Of a stretch of DNA of 64,000 nucleotides, positions 24,167 through 33,192 are shown one piece after another (the stretch's first letter is position 1; each line of letters starts with the position of its first letter). Source of the DNA: Blastococcus saxobsidens DD2 (GTDB lineage Bacteria > Actinomycetota > Actinomycetes > Mycobacteriales > Geodermatophilaceae); the NCBI RefSeq assembly GCF_000284015.1, contig NC_016943.1:1343541-1407540 (forward strand), read 5' to 3'. The notes beneath the pieces are model-generated. The model saw nothing but the letters and a program-made list of their open reading frames with translations, was not told the DNA's origin and searched no databases. The position numbers were made by a program, and so were the translations under genes.

Positions 24167-24850
24167 ATGCCTGCGTTCCCGTCGCCGCTGCGACTCACAG
24201 TGAGCACGACCGCGGAGGTCGTGGACGTCCGACCGGCGCGACTGATCGTCGCCGGCTACACCGCCCGCAACCCCAAAGCGGTGGCCGAGCACATCGCCGA
24301 GCTCGCCGCAATCGGGGTGGCACCGCCCGCGACCGTCCCGGCCTTCTACGATCTCGATCCCTCACTGCTCACCACGGCCGCGACGATCGGCGTCCCCGGT
24401 CCCGAGAGCTCCGGCGAAGTCGAACCGGTGATCGTCCGGCACAGAGGCCGGCACTTCCTCGCCGTCGGCTCCGACCACACCGACCGCGAACTGGAGAAGT
24501 CGAGCATCGCCGGTTCCAAGGCAGCCTGTCCCAAGCCACTGGGTACGACGGTCGTCGAGCTGCCCACTGATCTCGCGCAGTTCGACTGGGATGCGGTCCA
24601 GGCCGAGAGCGAGGTGGACGGCGAGCCCTACCAGCGGGGCCGGTTGTCGGCGCTGCGTACACCGTCCGACGTGCTGGCCCGGCTGGCCGACGCCCTGCCC
24701 GACACCGACGGCGACCTCGTCCTCTTCGGAGGAACGCTGCCCTTGCTGACCGGCCGATTCCACTACGGACGGGCATGGAACATGCGGCTGAGGCTCGCCG
24801 ACGGCACCCTTTTGACCCACGGCTACGAGACGAAGGAAGAGAACAGCTGA
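24167..24850 (+). CDS. DUF2848 family protein
   Basis: 227 residues. Features: VVDVRPARLIVAGYTARN near the N-terminus, PAFYDLDPSLLTT, PESSGEVEPVIVRHRG (acids where the distantly similar FAH fold binds metal), and VGSDHTDRELEK with a conserved SDHTDR string characteristic of DUF2848. The family is thought to hold hydrolases or hydratases but lacks a defined reaction. The gene lies tightly between the nitrilase 3' part and hpaB-like gene (stop and start share one base, TGATG), so it acts in the same pathway. Confidence 0.85.
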   Translation: MPAFPSPLRLTVSTTAEVVDVRPARLIVAGYTARNPKAVAEHIAELAAIGVAPPATVPAFYDLDPSLLTTAATIGVPGPESSGEVEPVIVRHRGRHFLAVGSDHTDRELEKSSIAGSKAACPKPLGTTVVELPTDLAQFDWDAVQAESEVDGEPYQRGRLSALRTPSDVLARLADALPDTDGDLVLFGGTLPLLTGRFHYGRAWNMRLRLADGTLLTHGYETKEENS

Positions 24851-26295
24851 TGCGCACCGGCAAGCACTACCTCGCTGCCCTCAACGACGACCGGGAGATC
24901 TACGTCGACGGCGAGCGGATCCGGGACGTCGCGAACCATCCAGCCTTCGCTCCGATCGCCACGACGATCGCCGAGCTGTACGACCTCGCCGCCGAGCCGG
25001 CCTCGAAGATGACCTTCACCGCGCCGGAAACGGGCGCGGAGGCCAACCGGGTCTACGGCATCCCGCGCAGTCGCGAGGACCTGGCGGACTTCCGCCACGC
25101 GGCAGAGACCTGGGCTCGCCACACCCACGGCTGGGTCGGGCGCAGTCCCGACCACGTCGCCACGTTCATCGCCGGATTCGCCGCACACCCGGAGGCCTTC
25201 TCGGCCGGTGAGCGCGACCTGTCCGCGAACGTGCTCGCGTACCACCAGCGGCTGCTCACCGAAAGCCGCTATGTCTCCTACGCCATCATCCCGCCGCAGG
25301 TCTCCCGCGCCACCACTGCGCACGCCTGGGACGGCGACTTCGTCCAGGTCGGCGTGGTGGAGGAGACTCCAGACGGCATCGTGGTGCGCGGCGCCCAGAT
25401 GCTCGCCACCGGCGGGCCGGTGGCCGACGACATCTTCGTGTCCTGCATCAAGCCGCTGACCGAGGATGACAGAGACTTCGCGATCAGCTTCGTCGTCCCC
25501 GCCGGGACCCCGGGTCTGAAGTTCTACTGCCGACGTCCGTACGCGCCCGCGGCCACCAGCTCCTACGACTATCCGCTGACTACCCGCTACGACGAGACCG
25601 ACGCGCTGCTCGTCTTCGACGACGCGTTCATCCCGTGGGAGAACGTTTTCGTGGACCGGGACGTCGCAGGCTTGCGCCGGCAGTTCTTCGAGACCGGGGC
25701 GCACGTGCTGGGCAACTGGCAGGCGCAGATCCGGTTCTCCGTGAAGCTGCAGTTCATCGCCGGCCTGGCTCGGAAGGTCGCCGCCGTCAACGGCGTGGAC
25801 AAGTTCCCGGGTGTCGTCGAGAAGCTCGGTGAACTGGCCAGCCTCGCCGCCGTGGTCGAATCGGCCGTACTCGCCGCCGAGTACACCGCAAGTCCCGACG
25901 AGGCAGGCCTGTGGCGCCCCGGCAAGCGGGCTGTCTACGGCGCCATGGGGCTGCAGGCCGAGCTCTACCCGAGAGCGCTGGCGATCCTGCGCGAACTCGT
26001 CGGCGGCGGCGTTCTACAGGTGCCCTCCAGTGTGGCCGACATGCGCAATCCCGAGACGCGGTCGGACATCGATCGCTACATCTACTCGCCGGGGGCTCCC
26101 GCCGAGGAGCGGATCAAGCTGTTCAAACTCGCGTGGGACGCCGTCGGCAGTGAGTTCGGTGGGCGCCACCACCAGTACGAGATGTTCTACGCCGGAGCGC
26201 CCTTCGTGGTGAAGGGCTACGCATTCCGCAACTACGGCTTCGAGGGCACGCTCGCCGACGTCGACGCCTTCCTGGCGAGCTACGGCGTCGAGTAG
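24850..26295 (+). CDS. 4-hydroxyphenylacetate 3-hydroxylase (HpaB)-family monooxygenase
   Basis: 481-residue FADH2-dependent oxygenase of the HpaB/PheA/TftD acyl-CoA-dehydrogenase-like fold. Seen: the N-terminal helical domain, the central beta domain with ATGGPVADDIFVSC, WENVFVDRD before the C-terminal four-helix bundle, and the conserved C-terminal GSEFGGRHHQYEMFYAG. The length is normal. It needs reduced flavin from a separate reductase; one lies 440 bases downstream at 26739. It probably hydroxylates a phenolic or hydroxylated heteroaromatic ring. The neighbouring nitrilase and DUF2848 genes favour an N-containing substrate (inference). Confidence 0.9.
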   Translation: MRTGKHYLAALNDDREIYVDGERIRDVANHPAFAPIATTIAELYDLAAEPASKMTFTAPETGAEANRVYGIPRSREDLADFRHAAETWARHTHGWVGRSPDHVATFIAGFAAHPEAFSAGERDLSANVLAYHQRLLTESRYVSYAIIPPQVSRATTAHAWDGDFVQVGVVEETPDGIVVRGAQMLATGGPVADDIFVSCIKPLTEDDRDFAISFVVPAGTPGLKFYCRRPYAPAATSSYDYPLTTRYDETDALLVFDDAFIPWENVFVDRDVAGLRRQFFETGAHVLGNWQAQIRFSVKLQFIAGLARKVAAVNGVDKFPGVVEKLGELASLAAVVESAVLAAEYTASPDEAGLWRPGKRAVYGAMGLQAELYPRALAILRELVGGGVLQVPSSVADMRNPETRSDIDRYIYSPGAPAEERIKLFKLAWDAVGSEFGGRHHQYEMFYAGAPFVVKGYAFRNYGFEGTLADVDAFLASYGVE

Positions 26296-26364
26296 CCCCC
26301 GGCTGGTTCCCGCCCGGCCGGCCCACGACGAACCCACCACTCAGTACTTGATCGAGGAGCGCCC

Positions 26365-26709
26365 ATGGCAAAGCCAGAGCACGAGTTCTTCCCGGTGGAG
26401 AACATCGCATACACGATCTGCCCCGGTGACAATCCCAAGATCAAGGAAAGGATCCTCGCCGCGGATGACAAGGCCGGTGTTGCGACGCGGATCCTGCGAT
26501 ACGAGCCGGGCGCCGACTTCACGGCTAGCGGGGTGCAGCGCCATGACTTCTGGGAGGAGGTCTACATCCTAGAAGGGTCCTTCACCGACCTGACCCTCGG
26601 CGAGACCTTCACCGCCGGGATGTACGCCTGTCGCCCACCGGGCATGCCGCACGGGCCGTGGCGCTCCGATGAGGGCGTAACGACGTTCGAGGTTCGCTAC
26701 CGCGGTTGA
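26365..26709 (+). CDS. Small cupin-domain protein
   Basis: 114-residue single cupin barrel: FWEEVYILEGSFTDL for the first cupin motif and PPGMPHGPW for the second. The metal ligands (Glu, His) are partly conserved, with HDFWEE replacing the usual HxH. It could be a small dioxygenase, isomerase or binding protein that handles an intermediate of the HpaB pathway. The ATG at 26365 follows a GAGGAGC site. It is cotranscribed with the reductase gene. Confidence 0.8.
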   Translation: MAKPEHEFFPVENIAYTICPGDNPKIKERILAADDKAGVATRILRYEPGADFTASGVQRHDFWEEVYILEGSFTDLTLGETFTAGMYACRPPGMPHGPWRSDEGVTTFEVRYRG

Positions 26710-26738
26710 GGAAGGGGCCCATCATGGGAGGAACAACC

Positions 26739-27254
26739 ATGTCGGAACGGGATGTCGTCGATCCGCTGGCCATGCGCCGCACCATGAGCCGGTTCGCCAC
26801 GGGCGTGGCCGTGATCACCGCGCTGGACGGCGGCCAGCCCCACGGCATGACCGTCAACAGCTTGACGTCGGTCTCTCTGGACCCGCCGCTGCTGCTCGTC
26901 TGCCTCACCACCGGCGCTCGGACGACCGAGGCCGTGCTGAATGCCGGACGTTTCGCCGTGAATATTCTAAGCGCGCGCCAGGAGGAAATCGCCCTGCGAT
27001 TCGCCAAGCGCGGAGTCGATCACTTCGAGGGCCTACCGCTTCACTACGGGCGACATCGGGTGCCGGTCGTGCCCGAGGCGCTCGCGCACCTCGAGTGCAC
27101 GCTGGAACGCCAGTTCCAGGGCGGCGATCACACCATCATCATTGGCCATGTCGAGCAGGCTTCCGACCGCGTTGGTGCGCCGCTGGCCTTTCTCGCCGGC
27201 CGGTTCGGCGACGTCGTGGAAAGGGGATCCGAGCCCGAACACTGGTTCTTCTGA
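26739..27254 (+). CDS. Flavin reductase (HpaC-like)
   Basis: 171-residue flavin_reduct-domain protein: MRRTMSRFATGVAVITA, MTVNSLTSVSLDPPLLLVC, and GGDHTIIIGHVEQA. It supplies reduced FAD/FMN to a partner oxygenase, most simply the HpaB-like enzyme upstream. The ATG at 26739 is preferred because GGAGG sits 7 bases before it; a TTG at 26706 and an ATG at 26724 are longer alternatives. It is the last clear gene of the operon. Confidence 0.88.
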   Translation: MSERDVVDPLAMRRTMSRFATGVAVITALDGGQPHGMTVNSLTSVSLDPPLLLVCLTTGARTTEAVLNAGRFAVNILSARQEEIALRFAKRGVDHFEGLPLHYGRHRVPVVPEALAHLECTLERQFQGGDHTIIIGHVEQASDRVGAPLAFLAGRFGDVVERGSEPEHWFF

Positions 27255-28007
27255 CACGCAGCGTTTCGCTGGCCCACATGCGCTCCAACCGGACGGCGGA
27301 TCGGAGCCCACGAATGAAACAACGCGGCACAAGCGCCCAAAGGATCAGTGGGTCATGACTAACGAGGCCGCCAAACCGAGAGACGAATGGGACCTGGTCG
27401 AGCTGCCGTGACGCACTGGACCGAGGTGTATCAGGCCGAGCCCCGGCTGGGCTTCGATCGTCGAGGCCGGAATGGTCACCTGGTCGCGGTGCCGCCAGCA
27501 CATCGAGGCCGGCGACCCGAGGGACCTCGACATGGACAACGGCCATCGGCACTGTGGAACGCCGGTGCATCAGGACCGTTGCCCCGCTAGCGACGGGGAG
27601 GCGGCCGACGACTCCCAGGCAGCCATAAGGGGGCCCTCGGGAGCCCACCCGGAATGCCACCTCCCGGAGCCCCCTCCGTTCAGCGCCTCTTCTCTCTCTC
27701 CGAGGTGACCGGCGGCCCCTCGTCACCGCCCGTAACGGCCTCGCCTCTGAAGCCTTTGTGGCACCCGGCGGCCGACCGGCGGCACAGCCGGCGCGGCGAG
27801 AACGCCTGCGAGCCCCTGTGTCCCACGCCGGGTCCGATCGAGGCTCTCATCCGCCGGGAGGACGACATTCATTCCGGCACCGCGAACCGCGCGAACTCAA
27901 TCGCTGTCGCGGGGCACCCGTGAAGCCTCTACCGCGACGCGGTCGAGGACATCGCCGCTTCCTGGCCGCCGTGCCGGCCGCATCCTCATCCCAGCCTTCC
28001 CGGCGTC
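27255..28007. other. Long gene-poor region between convergent operons
   Basis: About 750 bases without a supported gene. An ATG at 27356 opens only an 18-codon frame (MTNEAAKPRDEWDLVELP), possibly the remains of a gene start. A stem formed by GGGGGCCCTCGGGA (27629-27642) and TCCCGGAGCCCCCT (27662-27675), with minor mismatch, could terminate transcription from both sides. The rest appears decayed. Confidence 0.45.
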
Positions 28008-29261
28008 TCAGCCGTCCCGTAGCCAGTCGGACGAAGACACCTCCAAGACGTGGCCCATCCGCTCCTGCTTGGTGCGCAGGTACCGGACGTTGTGCGGTGT
28101 CAACACCACCGGCAGGGCCACCCTGCTGGCGACGGTCAGGCCGTAGCCGTCGAGCCCGCCGAACTTGGCGGGGTTGTTGGTGATCAGCCGTAGCCGAGTG
28201 ATGCCGAGATCACCCAGGATTTGCGCTCCCACTCCGTAGCTGCGTGAGTCCGCGGGCAGCCCCTGGGCGGTGTTGGCATCGACGGTGTCCAGACCCTTCT
28301 CCTGCAGGGCGTAAGCGCGGATCTTGTGTGCCAGGCCGATGCCCCGGCCCTCGTGGCCGCGCAGGTACACCACAGCGCCGCAGCCCTCCCCGGCGACGGC
28401 CAGCAGTGCCTGCTCCAGCTGGCCGCCGCAGTCACAGCGCAGCGAGCCCAGAATATCGCCGGTGAGGCACTCCGAATGCACCCGGACCAGGGCGCCGGCC
28501 TTGGTCCGTCCCGCTGCCGCGACGTCCCCGAGGACCAGCGCCAGGTGCTCGCTCCCGTCCAGCTTGCTTCGGTAAGCCAGCGCCCGAAAGTCCCCGAACT
28601 TGGTCGGCATCTGCGAGCTGGCGACCAGCTCCACCAGTTGCTCGGTGGCCCGCCGGTACCGGATGAGGTCGGCGATCGCGAGCACCGGCAGGTTGTGCTC
28701 GGCGGCGAAGGTGGCCAGCGAGGCGCCCGCGCGCATCGAGCCGTCCTCGTCGACGATCTCCCCGATCACCCCGACGCCGGACAGCCCGGCCATGGTCGTG
28801 AGGTCGACCGCGGCCTCGGTGTGCCCCGCCCGGACCAGCACCCCGCCGGCCTGCGCCCTGAGCGGGAACACGTGGCCGGGCCGGCGTAACTCGTCCGGGC
28901 GAAGGGCGTCGTCGGCCAGCGCCCGCACCGTCCGCGCCCGATCGGCCGCGGACACACCCGTGCCGGTGTCGACGTGGTCCACCGTCACCGTGAATGCGGT
29001 GCCGTGCGCGTCGGTGTTGTCCGCGGTCATCTGCGGCAACCGCAGCGCGTCGGCGCGATCGGCGCTCATCGGCACGCAGACGATCCCGGTTGTGTGACGC
29101 ACCAGGAACGCCATCTGCTGTTCGGTCACGCTCTCGGCGGCGAGGATGAGATCGCCCTCGTTCTCCCGGTCTGCGTCGTCCACCACGATCACCATCCGGC
29201 CCTCGGCCAGGGCGGCGACGGCATGCTGCACCGCCTCGGCCGGCGACGGGCGGGCAGTCAC
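28008..29261 (-). CDS. ribBA: RibBA: DHBP synthase / GTP cyclohydrolase II
   Basis: 417-residue bifunctional riboflavin enzyme. N-terminal half (3,4-dihydroxy-2-butanone 4-phosphate synthase): DDADRENEGDLI, TTGIVCVPM, RPGHVFPLRAQAGGV and GHTEAAVDL all intact. C-terminal half (GTP cyclohydrolase II): HSECLTGD...RCDCGGQL zinc cysteines, RGHEGRGIGL, and LITNNPAK. It makes both precursors of the riboflavin ring. The GTG at 29261 overlaps the flavin-reductase stop (GTGA), so it is cotranscribed with flavin-using genes rather than with other rib genes, none of which is visible. Probably an extra copy that raises flavin supply for the pathway. Confidence 0.95.
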   Translation of the reverse strand: MTARPSPAEAVQHAVAALAEGRMVIVVDDADRENEGDLILAAESVTEQQMAFLVRHTTGIVCVPMSADRADALRLPQMTADNTDAHGTAFTVTVDHVDTGTGVSAADRARTVRALADDALRPDELRRPGHVFPLRAQAGGVLVRAGHTEAAVDLTTMAGLSGVGVIGEIVDEDGSMRAGASLATFAAEHNLPVLAIADLIRYRRATEQLVELVASSQMPTKFGDFRALAYRSKLDGSEHLALVLGDVAAAGRTKAGALVRVHSECLTGDILGSLRCDCGGQLEQALLAVAGEGCGAVVYLRGHEGRGIGLAHKIRAYALQEKGLDTVDANTAQGLPADSRSYGVGAQILGDLGITRLRLITNNPAKFGGLDGYGLTVASRVALPVVLTPHNVRYLRTKQERMGHVLEVSSSDWLRDG

Positions 29262-29779
29262 GCCGTCTCCTCGAGATGGGCGTGGGTGCCGAACACCCGG
29301 CCGTGGTAGGTCAGCGGCCGGCCGTCGAGGGTCTCCGCGGCCACGACGGTGCCGAGGGCCACGACGTGGTCTCCGCCGTCCACCAGACCGGCGACATCGC
29401 AGGCCAGCCACCCCGGCGCCCCCGGCAGTCGGGGCAGGTCGTCGTGCAGCTCCCAGTGGACGCCGTCGAATTTTCCGGTCCCACCCTTCTTCGCGAAGGC
29501 CAGCGCCAGCGCCGACTGGGTCGACCCCAGCACGTTGACTCCGAAACGTCCGCACTCACGGACGCGCGCCAGCAGTTCCGATCCCCGGTCCAGGGCGACC
29601 AGCACCATCGGCGGGTTCATGGAGAGGGAGGCGAAGGCGCTCACCGTCGTCCCGTGCGGTCGCCCGTCGGAGATCGCGGTGACCACCGAGACCGGCGTGG
29701 CCACGCCGGCCATCACCTCGCGGAAGTGGGCCTGCAGCTCTTCGACGTACGGGCTTGTCCGCATCTGGTCGGCGGTCAT
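29258..29779 (-). CDS. Flavin reductase
   Basis: 173-residue flavin_reduct-domain protein: FREVMAGVATPVSVVTA, TVSAFASLSMNPPMVLVAL, and a C-terminal GGDHVVALGTVVAAE. The ATG at 29779 overlaps the stop of the hydrolase gene (ATGA) and its own stop overlaps the ribBA start. Its partner oxygenase is most likely the luciferase-type enzyme encoded at 30812-32080, upstream in the same direction. Confidence 0.88.
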   Translation of the reverse strand: MTADQMRTSPYVEELQAHFREVMAGVATPVSVVTAISDGRPHGTTVSAFASLSMNPPMVLVALDRGSELLARVRECGRFGVNVLGSTQSALALAFAKKGGTGKFDGVHWELHDDLPRLPGAPGWLACDVAGLVDGGDHVVALGTVVAAETLDGRPLTYHGRVFGTHAHLEETA

Positions 29780-30711
29780 GCCAGGCATGTCAGGGGGCGA
29801 CCGCCGTTGAAGGCGATCATCTCGTCGACGATGAGGTGGTAGTCCAGGGGAACGCCCTGCGGTTCCCCGCGGAGCTCGGAGTAGGCCCGGTGCAGGTTGC
29901 CCACCAGCCGCTCGGAATCGGTCCATCCGGCGAACTCGCCGAGGTCGGTGCGGCGGGCCACCTCGAGGGGCTCGTCGCCCGCGGCTAAGCCCTCCTTCGC
30001 CTGCTCCTGCACGAAGCGCAGATAGATGAGCTGGTCGCCGATGACGGCGCTGTCGCACACAGCTCCATGGCCCGGAACCAGTGTGCCGGCATCCAGGCTC
30101 GACAGGTCCGTGAGCGCGTCGATCAGCCCCTGGACCGATCCCATGACCACGAACGGCGTGCCCCCGTTGAAGACCAGGTCGCCGGCGAACAGCAGGCCGC
30201 GCGAAGGCACCCACATCGTTACGTCGTTGGTCGTGTGCGCAGGCCGGCCGACATAGCGCAGCGTGGTCTCGATGTCGTCACACCAAACCGTCACCGAGTC
30301 GGAGAAGGTCACTGTCGGCGCCGCGATCTCCAGGTCGCCCCACTCCACACCCGGGAACCACTCCTGGGTCTCCAGGCCAACGGCGAGCATGGACTCCCGG
30401 CAGAGGTCGTGGCCGACGATCGTCGCCTCCGGAAAGAGGTAGTTGCCGTAGGTGTGGTCGCCGTGATGGTGGGTGTTCACGATCGTCCGTACCGGCGTAC
30501 CGGTGAGGCTGGCGACGGCGTCGCGCAGGCCCTGCCCGCGGGCTGCGGTGAACGCGGTGTCCACCAGCGTGACGCCGCGCTCGCCGACGTGGACGCCGGC
30601 GTTGTTCAGGCCCCATCCACCGTCCAACTGGACGAAGGCGGAGAAGCCGCCGCCGAGGTTCTCGAGGGTCGGCGGGGGGAGAGTCGCGGTGGCGTTCCGG
30701 CTGTTGCTCAT
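29776..30711 (-). CDS. Metallo-beta-lactamase-fold hydrolase
   Basis: 311 residues. Zinc motif THHHGDHTYGNY (HxHxDH) at about residue 80, an Asp in LLFAGDLVFNGG near 175 and His in LVPGHGAV near 210, i.e. a full dinuclear site. A helical C-terminal domain with WTDSERLVGNLHRAYSEL follows. It resembles SoxH/PqqB-like or alkyl-sulfatase-like hydrolases acting on esters, thioesters or lactones. Gene order luciferase - hydrolase - reductase - ribBA suggests it hydrolyses the oxygenation product. Confidence 0.87.
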   Translation of the reverse strand: MSNSRNATATLPPPTLENLGGGFSAFVQLDGGWGLNNAGVHVGERGVTLVDTAFTAARGQGLRDAVASLTGTPVRTIVNTHHHGDHTYGNYLFPEATIVGHDLCRESMLAVGLETQEWFPGVEWGDLEIAAPTVTFSDSVTVWCDDIETTLRYVGRPAHTTNDVTMWVPSRGLLFAGDLVFNGGTPFVVMGSVQGLIDALTDLSSLDAGTLVPGHGAVCDSAVIGDQLIYLRFVQEQAKEGLAAGDEPLEVARRTDLGEFAGWTDSERLVGNLHRAYSELRGEPQGVPLDYHLIVDEMIAFNGGRPLTCLA

Positions 30712-30764
30712 GCGTCGTCCTCCGGGATGGAAGGGGGGCGGGACGGGAGGGGGGAAGGGCCGAT

Positions 30765-30795
30765 CCGGGGGCGCCTGCGCGGCAGGCGCCCCCGG
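30765..30795. terminator. Perfect GC-rich hairpin between two minus-strand genes
   Basis: CCGGGGGCGCCTG pairs exactly with CAGGCGCCCCCGG around a 5-base loop (13-bp stem). It lies between the luciferase-type gene and the hydrolase gene. No U-run follows, so it may be an attenuator or an actinobacterial terminator that separates or dampens expression of the downstream three genes. Confidence 0.65.
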
Positions 30796-30811
30796 GGCGG
30801 GCGGGGACGGA

Positions 30812-32080
30812 TCAGGCCTGGCCGGCGACCGCCCCGGTGAGCCCGAACTCCGGCATGACCTCGTTCGAGAACAGCTCGAGCATCTGCAGGCCCTCGTCGC
30901 GCGGGATCATGCCCCAGTGGAAGAGCCATACGAAGTAGTCGATCGGCATCTTCGTGAGGAACTCACTGATCTGGCGCTTGACGCTGTCCACCGTGCCACC
31001 GATGAGCAGCCCGCTGTTGATCAGCCGGTCGGCGAGGTGCTCGCCCGGCTTGGGCACCGGCCCCTCCTCGCCGTCGTAACGCGCGCCCTCCATGAAGCCG
31101 AACTGCTCGTACCAGCCCTGCCAGACCGGCTTCTCGTAGCGGTCCACGCTCTCCCGGATCCGGGCGCGCACCTCGTCCTCGGGCGTGCCGTTCGGATAGA
31201 CGTAGAACGTGCGGCAGACGCCGATGCCCTCGCCGAAGCGCGGGTTGCGGCCGCGTGAGTTGGCGCCCTCGACGTAGATGTCCATGAGCTGGCGCAGCTT
31301 CTCGTGCGAGCCCATGAGGATCGTCGGCGTGACGTCCTCCTCGCCGCACCACCGCAGGGTGCCGGGGCTGGCGCCGAACGCCTGGAACAGCTGCGGGTGC
31401 GGGCTCTGGTACGGCCGCGGCACCACGCTGACGCCCTTGATCGTGCCGTGCTCGTCGACCTCGCCGGGCTGGCCGTACGGGCGGGTGATCGTGTCGGCCG
31501 GCGGCCAGTTCGGGATGCCCTCGATCGGGAACGGCACCTGATAGGTCGGGCCGTCGTACTGCAGCAGCGGCTCGGTCCACGCCTTCTTCATGATCTTGAA
31601 GTTCTCGGAGAAGAGCAGCCGGTTGCGCTGGTCGGCGTCGCTCATGTCCGACGCCGTCGACGTCACGCCGAACCGTTGACACAGGATGTTCTGCCAGCGC
31701 GCCTGGTAGCCACGCGCCATGCCGACGAACAGCCGGCCCTTGAGCATGTGGTCCACCATGGCGATCTCTTCGGCCAGCCGGATCGGGTCGTGCGCGGGGA
31801 GCACCAGCCCGAGCTGGCCGTGCCGGAGCCGCTTGGTGTGCTGCCCGAGATAGAGGTTGAGCATCAGGGGGGACGGTGAGATCTCCATGCCCTCGGAGTG
31901 CATGTGGTGCTCGACGTGGGTGATGCCCCAGTAGCCGAGGTCGTCGGCGGCCTTGACGAGCTCGACAAGGCTCTCGAGCATCCGCTGGTAGGCGTCGTTG
32001 TCCCGTCCGATCGGGCGGCGGGCGGCCATCTCCTGCTCGTCACCGAGCGTGGGATAGACCTGCAGGATCACTTCGGTCAT
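30812..32080 (-). CDS. LLM-class flavin-dependent monooxygenase
   Basis: 422-residue luciferase-fold protein. It starts MTEVILQVYPTLGDEQ and has the typical THVEHHMHSEGMEISPSP near residue 55, then LPAHDPIRLAEEIAMVDHMLKGRLFVGMARGYQ, a long middle insertion with Trp/Pro-rich segments, and a C-terminal GGTVDSVKRQISEFL helix. It resembles the limonene-/alkanal-monooxygenase-like branch and is distinct from the 359-residue enzyme at 6593. It needs FMNH2, probably from the reductase at 29258. The substrate is unknown. Confidence 0.88.
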   Translation of the reverse strand: MTEVILQVYPTLGDEQEMAARRPIGRDNDAYQRMLESLVELVKAADDLGYWGITHVEHHMHSEGMEISPSPLMLNLYLGQHTKRLRHGQLGLVLPAHDPIRLAEEIAMVDHMLKGRLFVGMARGYQARWQNILCQRFGVTSTASDMSDADQRNRLLFSENFKIMKKAWTEPLLQYDGPTYQVPFPIEGIPNWPPADTITRPYGQPGEVDEHGTIKGVSVVPRPYQSPHPQLFQAFGASPGTLRWCGEEDVTPTILMGSHEKLRQLMDIYVEGANSRGRNPRFGEGIGVCRTFYVYPNGTPEDEVRARIRESVDRYEKPVWQGWYEQFGFMEGARYDGEEGPVPKPGEHLADRLINSGLLIGGTVDSVKRQISEFLTKMPIDYFVWLFHWGMIPRDEGLQMLELFSNEVMPEFGLTGAVAGQA

Positions 32081-32152
32081 GCGCGTCTCCGTCGTGTTGC
32101 GGGGGGAGCCGGTCTGCCGGGCGGCAGTCCGGTACGTGCAGCAGGGGACGGC

Positions 32153-33115
32153 TCAGGCCGTCGTATGAACGAGGTCGATGCCGTAGCCGGGTGCCGGCCG
32201 CTTCTGGCCGACGGTGTTGCGCAGGACGCCGATGCCGGTGACCTCCAGCTCGACGACGTCGCCGGGTGCGATCCAGCGGTCCATCTCCAGGCCGCAACCG
32301 CGGCCGATCGTGCCGCCGCCGAAGACGTCACCGGGCTGCAGTGGCTGGTCCACCGACAGGGTTGAGATGACCTCGGCGAAGCTGAAGACCATCGCGCCCA
32401 GAGTGCCCTCGGACCAAGTCTCGCCGTTGACCCGAGCGCTCATGCGGGCGGTGGAGATATCGATCGAGTCCGCAGTGGTCAGCGTCGGGCCCAGGGTGGT
32501 GGCGAAGTCCTTGCCGAGGGCCGGCCCGAGCTGCACCTCCATCTCCCGGAACTGGATGTCGCGGGCGCTCCAGTCGTTGAAGATCGTGTAGCCGACGATG
32601 CAGTCCAGTGCCTGCTCCGGCGTCACCTGGAAGGCGCGCTTGCCCAGGACCGCGGCCACCTCGAGCTCGAAGTCGAGCTTATCGGTGTAGTGCGGCCAGG
32701 GGACCTCGTCCTCCGGGCCGATGACCGTGTCGGGATTGCCCTTCCAGTGGATCGGCAGTCGGTACCACTCGGCCGGCACACTGCCGAAGCTGTTCCTGAC
32801 GTGCTCCTCGACGAGCATGAAGTCGCGCATCGAATTGGGGCGGGGGAGGGGTGCGAGCAGTCGGACCTCGCTCGCGGGTGCCGAGAACCCGCCGGTGTCC
32901 CGCGCACGGTCCAGGCACTTCCGGGCGAGGTCGAGACCCTCGTCGCCGAGGCGGAGCAGCTCGAGCATCGAGCCGGGAACGGGATACCCACCGGGGCGAC
33001 TCCCCGCCGCGTCGACGAGGTCGACGATCTGGTCGCCGTCGGCGATCCCGACGCGGGGAGAGTCCGCGCCGTCCCCGCGGCGGTAGCTGACCAGCTGCAC
33101 GGTGCCTGCTCTCAT
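32153..33115 (-). CDS. Fumarylacetoacetate-hydrolase-family protein
   Basis: 320 residues with the FAH fold. Seen: RNSFGSVPAEWYRLPIHWKG, DFELEVAAVLGK for the first metal acids, and GYTIFNDWSARDIQ with the conserved Asp; the GGGTIGRGCG loop closes the active site. Members cut C-C bonds in diketo acids or act as hydratases in aromatic meta-cleavage. The ATG at 33115 is chosen over upstream in-frame codons that would run into the LysR operator. It is first in its transcript and divergent from the LysR gene, hence probably its target. Confidence 0.88.
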   Translation of the reverse strand: MRAGTVQLVSYRRGDGADSPRVGIADGDQIVDLVDAAGSRPGGYPVPGSMLELLRLGDEGLDLARKCLDRARDTGGFSAPASEVRLLAPLPRPNSMRDFMLVEEHVRNSFGSVPAEWYRLPIHWKGNPDTVIGPEDEVPWPHYTDKLDFELEVAAVLGKRAFQVTPEQALDCIVGYTIFNDWSARDIQFREMEVQLGPALGKDFATTLGPTLTTADSIDISTARMSARVNGETWSEGTLGAMVFSFAEVISTLSVDQPLQPGDVFGGGTIGRGCGLEMDRWIAPGDVVELEVTGIGVLRNTVGQKRPAPGYGIDLVHTTA

Positions 33116-33192
33116 CCGGTGGTGCGCGGGATCACGAACGGGATCGAACGTACGGTCGGCGGATGTGACCTGGGAAACACTGTTCTCTGGTC

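Noticed and set aside
27356-27412. 18-codon ORF MTNEAAKPRDEWDLVELP
   Set aside because: Too short and with no clear RBS; listed only as a possible gene remnant.
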